Assembly: GCA_963812795.1 (NCBI GenBank) | Contig: CAWEWG010000003.1 | Span: 141,204-205,203 of the forward strand | Origin: Hyphomicrobium_A sp963812795 | GTDB taxonomy: Bacteria > Pseudomonadota > Alphaproteobacteria > Rhizobiales > Hyphomicrobiaceae | Direction: 5' to 3' | Length of the DNA stretch: 64,000 nucleotides | In this document: in pieces, positions 57,007 through 64,000 of the stretch | Layout of the letters: the number at the start of each line of letters is the position of its first letter | Numbering within the stretch: the first letter of the stretch is position 1 | Notes under the pieces: model-generated | What the model was told of the DNA's origin: nothing | What the model saw: the letters and a program-made list of their open reading frames with translations, nothing else | Database searches by the model: none | Made by a program: the position numbers and the translations under genes

Positions 57007-57486
57007 TCACTTGCCAGGGACGGAGATGGGGACACCGGGTTCGCGCTTGGCACGGCGGATGGTGAGGAAGGTCTTGACGCTGGCGACGTTGGGGGCTGCC
57101 GTCAGCTGCTGCAGCACGAACGCCTGGAAGGCCGGCAGGTCCTTGGCCACGCATTTCAGCATGTAGTCGCTCTCGCCCGACAGCATGTAGGCTTCGCGCA
57201 CGATCGGCCAGCCGAGCACCAGGTTCTCGAACGCGCGCAACTCGTTCTCGGCCTGGTTATGCAACCCGACCATGGCGAACGCCGTCAGCTCGAAGCCCAG
57301 CGCCGCCTCGTCCAGCAGCACCGTGTAGCCGGCGATGAAGCCGGCTTCCTCCAGGGCACGGACGCGGCGCAGGCAGGGGGGCGCCGACAGCCCCACGCGC
57401 GAGGACAGCGCCACGTTGGTCATGCTGCCGTCCGCCTGCAGCTCTTTCAGGATGCGCCAATCTACGGGATCCAGGCGCACGGCCAT
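57007..57486 (-). CDS. Lrp/AsnC-family transcriptional regulator
   Basis: A 159-residue regulator: N-terminal helix-turn-helix (DWRILKELQADGSMTNVALSS, then RVGLSAPPCLRRVRALEEAG) and a C-terminal RAM amino-acid-binding domain (ESDYMLKCVAKDLPAFQAFV). ATG 57486 has a GGAGAG site. It is divergent from the ELM1-like gene, so the shared 180-base region is a likely control point. Target amino acid unknown. Confidence 0.92.
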   Translation of the reverse strand: MAVRLDPVDWRILKELQADGSMTNVALSSRVGLSAPPCLRRVRALEEAGFIAGYTVLLDEAALGFELTAFAMVGLHNQAENELRAFENLVLGWPIVREAYMLSGESDYMLKCVAKDLPAFQAFVLQQLTAAPNVASVKTFLTIRRAKREPGVPISVPGK

Positions 57487-57666
57487 GGCGCGTCTCTCCA
57501 GGCAGCACAGGGCGCCAAAACGGCGCGTAAGCTGCCGACGTTGCACCAAGGTATCGGGTTTGGCTAGCACCCGGCAGGCCGTCAGGGGCGCTCTCCCCAT
57601 GCGTCGCAAAGAGATGTGGACATGGGCGGTATCAATGGCGAAAAGCGCCAAGTGAACGAGAGCGCC

Positions 57667-58671
57667 ATGGCAGCTTCCGGCAGAGATCAGCACCCGCTCG
57701 CGGGCCGCAGCGCGTGGGTCTTCACCACGGGGGCCGCCGGCATGGACGCGCAGACGCGCGGCGTCGCCGACGCGCTCGGTCTTGACTACCAAATGAAGCC
57801 GATCCATCCGCGGGGCGTCTTCAAGCTGCTGGCGCCGTGGGGGCCCGTCGCCCCGTCGGAGCGCTTCGGCAAAGCGGGTTCGATCTTTGCGCCGCCGTGG
57901 CCGGAGGTTGCTATCGCGCTCGGCCGCGTGAGCGTGCCCTACATCCGTGCGTTGCGCCGGCGTTCCCCGAGCACATTCTCGATCGTGATGCTCGACAACC
58001 GCGCGGGGCTGGGTGTCGCCGACGTCATTTGGGTGCCGCAGCACGATCGCCTGCGCGGGCCGAACGTCATCACCACGCTCACCGCGCCGCACAGTTTCAC
58101 CGCCGAGCGGCTCGCACGCCTGCGCCAGGAGCTTCCGGGCGACATCGCCGCGCTGCCGCCCCCGCGTATCGTCGTCATCCTCGGCGGCAAGAACAAGGTC
58201 TACGAGTTTCGCCCCGCGGACGACGCCCGCTTTGCCGCGTCGCTGCGGGCGCTCGGCGCGCTGGGGGCAAGCTTCATGATTACGCCCTCGCGCCGCACGC
58301 ACGCGCGGCTGCTCGCGGTGACGGAGGAAGCCACACGCGCCTTCCCGCGCATCCTGTGGAATGGCGAAGGCGCCAATCCCTATCCGCAGTTTCTTGCCCA
58401 CGCCGACGCCTTCGTCGTCACGGCCGACAGCGTCAACATGACCGGCGAGGCCTCCGCCACCGGTCGTCCGGTGTACGTGTTCACGCCCTCGGCCGGCTCC
58501 GACAAGTTCCGCCGCTTCCACGCGGCTCTGCAGGCGCACGGCGCAACGCGACCGCTGCCCGACAATCCCAATATCGTGCCGGCTTGGGGCTATGAGCCGC
58601 TGCAGTCGGCCGAGACGATCGCGCGCGAGATCGAGCGCCGCTGGAACGCCAGAGGGGGCACCGGCCGGTGA
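57667..58671 (+). CDS. Mitochondrial-fission ELM1-like protein
   Basis: A 334-residue protein of the ELM1/COG3660 type with a glycosyltransferase-B-like layout: VFTTGAAGMDAQTRGVADALG at the start, WVPQHDRLRGPNV in the middle, and VVTADSVNMTGEASATGRPVYVF in the second Rossmann half. Bacterial members are unstudied nucleoside-diphosphate-sugar-transferase-like proteins. Starts at 57616 or 57622 are possible. Its stop overlaps the CPBP start (TGATG). Confidence 0.85.
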   Translation: MAASGRDQHPLAGRSAWVFTTGAAGMDAQTRGVADALGLDYQMKPIHPRGVFKLLAPWGPVAPSERFGKAGSIFAPPWPEVAIALGRVSVPYIRALRRRSPSTFSIVMLDNRAGLGVADVIWVPQHDRLRGPNVITTLTAPHSFTAERLARLRQELPGDIAALPPPRIVVILGGKNKVYEFRPADDARFAASLRALGALGASFMITPSRRTHARLLAVTEEATRAFPRILWNGEGANPYPQFLAHADAFVVTADSVNMTGEASATGRPVYVFTPSAGSDKFRRFHAALQAHGATRPLPDNPNIVPAWGYEPLQSAETIAREIERRWNARGGTGR

Positions 58672-59402
58672 TGCAGAAAGCTACGCCACCACCGACGGAC
58701 GCAGAGCTTTGTGCCGGCGGCACGCTGTCGGTGCCGCAGCTCAGTCCGGCTGCCCGGGCCTGGCGCTTTGCCGAGATGGCGCTGCTCTACGGCGCCGCCC
58801 CGTTCGCCGTCGATCGTGCCGTGCACGGCTATAGCGTACCCGTCTTTATCGCCCTGCTACCGGTGCTGGCGATCATCCTGCTCGTCCTGGTGCTCGACCG
58901 CACATTCTCACTGCGGCGCGAGCTGTCGCGCGGATTTTCGCTCAAGCAGCTGTTCTACATCCTGCTCACCTTCGCCGTGGGTGGCGGCATCGTCGCCACC
59001 TACGTCGCCGAATATCACCCGGCGCTGTTCCTGGAGTTTCCGCGCAACCGGCCCGATGTCTACCTGCGCATCATGCTGCTCTATCCGCTGATGTCGGTGG
59101 CGGTGCAGGAACTCGTCTATCGCACGTTCTTCTTCCACCGCTACGGGGCGCTGTTCGGCGGCGCCTGGTGGCTGGCCATCCTGCTCAATGGCGTGCTGTT
59201 CGGCATCGGCCACATCGTCATTGGCACGCCGCTCGCCGTGTACGGCACGGTGGCAACGGGCGCGCTGTTCGCCTGGCGCTATGTCATGACGCGCTCGTTC
59301 TGGGCGGTCTTCATCGAGCACACGCTGTGGGGTGCTTTGGTGTTCACGGTCGGGCTCGGCCGCTACTTTTTCACCGGCGTCGGCATCCTCAGCTGGCGTT
59401 AG
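58671..59402 (+). CDS. CPBP-family intramembrane metalloprotease (CAAX protease-like)
   Basis: A 243-residue membrane protein with six to eight helices. The Glu-Arg motif is VAVQELVYRTFFFHRYG, the first His region is LLNGVLFGIGHIVIGTP, and the second is FIEHTLWGALVF. The first motif has QE rather than EE, a variant seen in the family. Translationally coupled to the ELM1-like gene. Substrate unknown. Confidence 0.87.
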   Translation: MQKATPPPTDAELCAGGTLSVPQLSPAARAWRFAEMALLYGAAPFAVDRAVHGYSVPVFIALLPVLAIILLVLVLDRTFSLRRELSRGFSLKQLFYILLTFAVGGGIVATYVAEYHPALFLEFPRNRPDVYLRIMLLYPLMSVAVQELVYRTFFFHRYGALFGGAWWLAILLNGVLFGIGHIVIGTPLAVYGTVATGALFAWRYVMTRSFWAVFIEHTLWGALVFTVGLGRYFFTGVGILSWR

Positions 59403-59494
59403 CGGGGCTGCCGGGTCGGGTTGAGAGCCGCGCGATGATCCGCTAGAAGGCGGCAAGCTCAATTCCAGCAGCACATTTCTAGGAGGCCGCCTCC

Positions 59495-61156
59495 GTGGCG
59501 AACCCGCAGTACGTCTACCACATGCACAAACTCTCCAAGGCCTATCCGGGGGGTAAGCAGGTCCTGAAGGACATCTCGCTGTCGTTCCTGCCGGGCGCCA
59601 AGATCGGCGTCGTCGGCCTCAACGGCGCGGGCAAGTCGACCCTGCTCAAGATCATGTCGGGGACGGTCGACGACTTCCTCGGCGAGGCGAAAGCGGCGGA
59701 CGGCATCAAGGTCGGCTACCTGGCACAGGAGCCGCAGCTCGATACCAGCAAGGACGTGCTCGGCAACGCCATGGAGGGCGTCGCGGAGAAAAAGGCGATC
59801 CTCGACCGCTACAACGAGATCGCGGCGAACTATTCCGACGAGACCGCCGACGAGATGACGGCGCTGCAGGACCAGATCGACGCGCAGAACTTATGGGATC
59901 TCGACACCCAGGTGGAGCAGGCGATGGATGCACTGCGCTGCCCGCCCGGAGACGCCGAGGTCACCAAGCTTTCGGGCGGCGAGAAGCGACGCGTGGCGCT
60001 GACGCGCCTGTTGCTGTCGAAGCCCGACATCCTGCTGCTCGACGAGCCGACCAACCATCTCGACGCCGAAAGCGTCGCCTGGCTGGAACGCTACCTGAAG
60101 GAGTACACCGGCTGCGTCATCCTGGTGACGCACGACCGCTACTTCCTCGACAACCTCACCGACTGGACGCTGGAATTGGATCGCGGTCAGGGCGTTCCCT
60201 ACAAAGGCAACTACTCGGCCTGGCTGGAGCAGAAGGCCAAGCGCGCAGAGGTCGAGAAGTCGGCCGAGGAAGGCCGCCAGAAGCAGATCAACCGCGAGCT
60301 CGAGTGGATCCGCGCTTCTCCCAAGGCGCGGCAAGCCAAGTCCAAGGCGCGCGTCACCGCCTTCGACAAGCTGGTCGAGCAAGCGGGGCGCGAGGAAACC
60401 GGTAAGGCGTCGTTCTCGATCGCGCCGGGGCCGCGCCTCGGCGAGATGGTGGTCGAGGTCGACGGGCTGTCGAAATCCTTCGGCGATCAGATCCTTATCG
60501 ACGGGCTGTCCTTCAAGCTGCCACCGGGCGGCATCGTCGGCGTCATCGGCCCCAACGGCGCCGGCAAGACGACGCTGTTCAAGATGCTCACCGGCAAGGA
60601 GAAGCCGGACGGCGGCGACGTCAAGCTGGGGCCAACGGTGAAGCTCGCCTACGTCGATCAGAGCCGCGACCATCTCGACGACAAGAAGACGGTCTGGGAG
60701 GAAATCTCCGGCGGCCTCGACATCATGAAGTTCGGCGACAAGAAGGAAATGTCGAGCCGCGCCTATTGCGGCTGGTTCAACTTCAAGGGACCGGACCAGC
60801 AGAAGAAGGTGGGGCTGCTGTCGGGCGGCGAGCGCAACCGCGTGCATCTCGCCAAGATGCTGAAGGAGGGCGGCAACCTGTTGTTGCTTGACGAGCCGAC
60901 CAACGACCTCGACACCGAGACGCTGGGCGCGCTCGAAGCGGCGCTGGAAGATTTCCCCGGCTGCGCCGTGGTCATCTCGCACGATCGCTTCTTCCTCGAT
61001 CGCCTGGCGACGCACATCCTCGCCTTCGAGGGCGACAGCCACGTCGAATGGTTCGAGGGCAACTTCGAGGCCTACGAGGAGGACAAGAAGCGCCGCCTCG
61101 GCGAGGCCTCGGTCGAGCCGCATCGCATCAAGTTCAAGCGCTTCGAGCGGGCGTAG
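59495..61156 (+). CDS. ettA: Energy-dependent translational throttle protein EttA (ABC-F)
   Basis: A 553-residue ABC-F ATPase acting at the ribosomal E site. Two nucleotide domains are present (Walker A GLNGAGKSTLLKI and GPNGAGKTTLFKM; signatures LSGGEKRRVAL and LSGGERNRVHL; Walker B DILLLDEPTNHLD and NLLLLDEPTNDLD). Between them is the P-site tRNA interaction motif linker (WLEQKAKRAEVEKSAEEGRQ). GTG start at 59495 is backed by AGGAGG. Confidence 0.97.
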   Translation: MANPQYVYHMHKLSKAYPGGKQVLKDISLSFLPGAKIGVVGLNGAGKSTLLKIMSGTVDDFLGEAKAADGIKVGYLAQEPQLDTSKDVLGNAMEGVAEKKAILDRYNEIAANYSDETADEMTALQDQIDAQNLWDLDTQVEQAMDALRCPPGDAEVTKLSGGEKRRVALTRLLLSKPDILLLDEPTNHLDAESVAWLERYLKEYTGCVILVTHDRYFLDNLTDWTLELDRGQGVPYKGNYSAWLEQKAKRAEVEKSAEEGRQKQINRELEWIRASPKARQAKSKARVTAFDKLVEQAGREETGKASFSIAPGPRLGEMVVEVDGLSKSFGDQILIDGLSFKLPPGGIVGVIGPNGAGKTTLFKMLTGKEKPDGGDVKLGPTVKLAYVDQSRDHLDDKKTVWEEISGGLDIMKFGDKKEMSSRAYCGWFNFKGPDQQKKVGLLSGGERNRVHLAKMLKEGGNLLLLDEPTNDLDTETLGALEAALEDFPGCAVVISHDRFFLDRLATHILAFEGDSHVEWFEGNFEAYEEDKKRRLGEASVEPHRIKFKRFERA

Positions 61157-61277
61157 GTTCTCTCGGTTAGTCGCGCACGGATACCAAAGATGGGCGGTAG
61201 CCCGCTTGCGAAGGGCACGCGCGTCCCGTATAGTTGCGTCCATTCGCGCATCCATTTTTATTTTTGGTGTTGAGTAG

Positions 61278-63014
61278 ATGTTTCGCAGCTTCTTGGCCGC
61301 CGCAGCATTGTTCTGTGCTGTGAGCGTGGCCCACGCCGATGTGCATCCCATCCCGGTTTCGGACGAAGACCTTCAGGCGCTCTACAAGAAACTTGAAGCG
61401 CCGCCGGGCGTATTCCCCTTTGCCGTTGCCTTGGCGGCAACCAAAACAACGGCGCAGCCCGACACCGCATACTTTTGCACCGGAACTATGATTACGGCGC
61501 GCTGGGCAGTTACCATGGCCTACTGTGTGGTAGGGCCGCGCGGACTCGACTTCCAGATCATGTTCGGCAACACCGATCTTAAGAAGGCGGAAGTCGCCCA
61601 TCCCAAGCGTTTCGTGGTTCATCCGGAGTACACTGGGGGAAATGAGTTCCGCACGAGTGTCGCGCTGGTGGAACTCGATCGCGATGTGCCGGGCCCGATC
61701 CGAATTGCGAATTTCGAAATTAGCCCGAAGCTGACCAGTCCCGACGACATAGGGAATGCGTCCGTGGTTGGCTGGGGGCAGGTCGCAGGTGCAAGGATAG
61801 TGCCGGGCGACTTTGACAAACAGCGCAGCCTTACCGTGCGCATTCTCGATAACGACGACTGCAATCGTCCAGAACGTTACGGTGGGCGTGTTGCCAAGGA
61901 CCAGTTCTGCGCGCAATCGGCTTTTGACAACGTCGATGCCTGTCAAGGCTTTGCTGGCGCACCGCTTGTTGTGCCCAATGCTCGCGGCGAGTACGCCGTA
62001 TTGGGAATGGTGAACTGGGGAGAGGGCTGCGCACGCAAGGACAGGCCGACGGTCTATACGGACCTGACGCACTACGTCGCGTGGATCAAGCAAACCATCG
62101 GCCAACCAGTGCAGGATGTTTCGCAGCCACCGCCGCGGCGACCCCTCTGGGTCGGCGGTGGCCGGCATGCAAGGGCTGGCTTCCCAGAGATAATCGGTGG
62201 AGGCGAAATCACGCACACAGGCATTCAAGCTTCATTGGATACGGCCCTCGAGCCGCGCATCGAGGGCCGCATCGTGGGACCTCGCCTCAACCTGGCGCCG
62301 CACGGTAAATACAGATATGTCGTTTCAATTGGAAAAACTGAATTGCCGCCAGATGAAGGACACCTCTGTGGTGGCGTCCTGATATCTCCGCAGTGGGTGC
62401 TTACGGCGGCCCATTGCGTCAGCGAATACATCGATAAGCCAGCCGAACTGAGCGTACGTTTAGCACTCGACAGTGACATCTTGACCGATCCAGGCGCTCG
62501 CAAAGCGCCGGTGCGAATCATTCTGCATCCTCAGGCGCACACGACTCCCTTTCGCAATCACAAGTTTGATATTGCACTCATCGAATTGGTGAAAATACAA
62601 CCATTTGACGTGAAGCCGCCACCGCTACTGCGCGCGCATCAGGACAAAGAATTGCTCCAAAATATAAGCGCGGGCTACGTCGTCGGATACGGCATGGATT
62701 CTCAGTCGTCCTTTGGCAGGCTGAGCGTCTATCTTCACCAGATCAGAGTGGCCTTTGTCCCTCGGGATCAATGTAATGCGAATTCCGCTAGCGGGTACAA
62801 CAATCTGGTTGACGAGAATGAGTTATGTGCGGGCGGCGATGGTTCAGATTCCTGTCAGGGTGATAGCGGCGGACCTCTACTCATCTGGGACAAGAACCTC
62901 GGATACATGATCGCCGGGCTGGTGAGTTGGGGACGTGAGTGTGGAGGCAAGAAACCCGGCGTCTACGCAAGAGTGTCTGCCTTTGCAGAGTGGATCGAAG
63001 ACATCCTCAAATAG
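61278..63014 (+). CDS. Secreted double trypsin-fold protein: inactive first domain, active second domain
   Basis: A 578-residue exported protein (signal peptide about 1-20). Residues about 45-275 form a trypsin fold whose triad is lost: TAAHC became TMAYC (Tyr82), the Asp position is Ser127 in FRTSVALVELD, and GDSGGP became GFAGAP (Ala226). Residues about 330-578 form a second trypsin domain with intact His379 (TAAHC), Asp431 (KFDIALIEL) and Ser530 (QGDSGGP). A Pro-rich linker joins them. The arrangement recalls an inhibitory or substrate-docking pseudoprotease tied to an active partner. A related single-domain protease gene follows. Confidence 0.88.
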   Translation: MFRSFLAAAALFCAVSVAHADVHPIPVSDEDLQALYKKLEAPPGVFPFAVALAATKTTAQPDTAYFCTGTMITARWAVTMAYCVVGPRGLDFQIMFGNTDLKKAEVAHPKRFVVHPEYTGGNEFRTSVALVELDRDVPGPIRIANFEISPKLTSPDDIGNASVVGWGQVAGARIVPGDFDKQRSLTVRILDNDDCNRPERYGGRVAKDQFCAQSAFDNVDACQGFAGAPLVVPNARGEYAVLGMVNWGEGCARKDRPTVYTDLTHYVAWIKQTIGQPVQDVSQPPPRRPLWVGGGRHARAGFPEIIGGGEITHTGIQASLDTALEPRIEGRIVGPRLNLAPHGKYRYVVSIGKTELPPDEGHLCGGVLISPQWVLTAAHCVSEYIDKPAELSVRLALDSDILTDPGARKAPVRIILHPQAHTTPFRNHKFDIALIELVKIQPFDVKPPPLLRAHQDKELLQNISAGYVVGYGMDSQSSFGRLSVYLHQIRVAFVPRDQCNANSASGYNNLVDENELCAGGDGSDSCQGDSGGPLLIWDKNLGYMIAGLVSWGRECGGKKPGVYARVSAFAEWIEDILK

Positions 63015-63033
63015 TCAGATCAACTTGCAGGTG

Positions 63034-63992
63034 ATGTTTATGCATATTCCAGCTGCTCTACAGGGTGTGCGAGCGCCGCTGTATGCTTCTCTTCTGATCG
63101 CGATGTTCTGGCCGGTACAAGTCGCAGGGCAGGCAGTCGGCGGCAGAACCATAGGTCCAAAGCCAGCGGACCAACAGACCCCGCAGGCGCGCACGACTGT
63201 TGCGGGCGACGAACCCTCGCCGTTCCTTGACGCGGTCACATTCGCGGAACCCGGCGAGCGTACCATAAGCGGCAAGATTGTCGGTGGCCAACCGGCCCCA
63301 GCGGCTGCCTACCCGTGGATCGTATCGATCGGGGTCTCTAATCAGCCGTTCTCCAAGGGCCATTTTTGCGGTGGCGCACTGATCAGCAATCAAAAGGTCG
63401 TAACCGCGGCCCACTGCTTCAAAGGCGTATCGGCGCCAAGCCAGATCCAGATCAAATACGGGACAAATCTCTTGAGCCTCGGCGGCACCGTTGCGACCGT
63501 TAGGTCGTACGCGAACGCATCCGGCTTGGGATCCCGCGACCTTTGAAAATGATGTCGCCGTCATTTCGCTCGAAACCCCGGCAGACCCCGCAACGCCAAT
63601 CAAGGTCATTGATGCGACGAACGCTGGCCAGCTCTTCAACGACGGCGTCTTGGCAGTCGTCGCCGGATGGGGGCTCACCAAGGAAAACGGGAACATCTCA
63701 GATACGCTGCGGCACGTCGGGGTACAGGTCGTCTCGAACGCAAGCTGCAATTCCCCGACGGCCTACGCGGGCCAGATCAAGGACATGATGTTTTGCGCTG
63801 GCTTCATCGAGGGTGGCAAAGAACTCCTGCCAGGGCGATAGCGGCGGACCGCTTATGGTCTTCGATGGCAGGGGAGGCTACGTCCTCGCCGGTGTCGTCT
63901 CATGGGGCGAGGGGTGCGCGCGCGAGAACAAGTACGGAGTTTACACGCGCCTCGTGAAATTGCTGGACTGGGTGAAGGAGAATGCGCAGTAG
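63034..63992 (+). pseudogene. Secreted trypsin-like serine protease, two frameshifts
   Basis: Corrected by removing one base near 63517 and one near 63822, this is a 318-residue exported protease. It has a signal-like lead, a linker, KIVGGQPAPAAAYPWIVSIG, the His in VTAAHCFKG, Asp in FENDVAVISLE, Ser in QGDSGGPLMVF, and a complete C-terminus (VSWGEGCARENKYGVYTRL). The triad is intact. Length 959 fits 319 codons plus two insertions. As the rest is perfectly conserved, sequencing error is likely. It lies 19 bases after the double-domain protease, so the two are probably co-expressed. Confidence 0.82.
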
Positions 63993-64000
63993 TGCCCGTT

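Noticed and set aside
59891..61351. A 486-codon minus-strand frame
   Set aside because: Antisense shadow of ettA, biased by its codon use.

Overview
The window is high-GC chromosomal DNA from an alphaproteobacterium, most probably of the Hyphomicrobiales (Rhizobiales). Pointers are the YqeY-dnaG-rpoD order, a DUF817 membrane protein, an ELM1-like protein, an ArsR-methyltransferase fusion leading metF and metH, a transglutaminase-like cysteine peptidase, DUF3126, and TGA-N9-TCA (RirA/IRO-type) sites in front of iron-uptake genes. Coding density is high and no rRNA, tRNA, CRISPR array, transposase or phage gene was seen.

Layout. 1-13 kb: exbB (cut by the window edge), msrB, a periplasmic redox operon (thioredoxin, CcdA, cytochrome b, Tat-exported molybdopterin oxidoreductase), a two-component system with two PepSY proteins, a DUF930 gene, a TonB-dependent siderophore receptor broken by many small indels, piuC, and an MlaC-like protein. 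13-20 kb: SahR-like regulator, metF and a methionine synthase split into two genes. 20-31 kb: acrylyl-CoA reductase, enoyl-CoA hydratase, cysE, DUF3126, gamma-carbonic anhydrase, PilZ, PAS, rhomboid, CBS and patatin proteins, hisI, folE, an IscU-like scaffold, a cupin and yidD. 31-38 kb: recO, a small channel-like membrane protein with two CAP-domain proteins, a Gre-like factor, a SoxYZ-like carrier and three poorly known proteins. 38-44 kb: accessory metabolism (epoxide hydrolase, amidohydrolase, SDR, class A beta-lactamase) and DUF817. 44-49 kb: rpoD, dnaG and yqeY. 50-57 kb: carA, two secreted paralogues, carB, greA and an Lrp/AsnC regulator. 57-64 kb: ELM1-like protein, CPBP protease, ettA and two trypsin-family genes.

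How the genes work together. exbB and the receptor share near-identical candidate iron operators, so the left end looks like part of an iron regulon. The sahR-metF-metH set is a self-contained methionine/SAM-cycle operon. The Trx-CcdA-cytochrome b-Mo enzyme set beside msrB suggests oxidative repair in the envelope. yqeY-dnaG-rpoD is the macromolecular-synthesis cluster. carA and carB encode the two subunits of one enzyme but are separated by two exported paralogues.

Quality warning. Several genes carry single-base frameshifts, nearly all of them insertions. About 20 insertions and 3 deletions fall in the siderophore receptor alone. This pattern looks more like sequencing or assembly error than gene decay, and affected genes are flagged individually.
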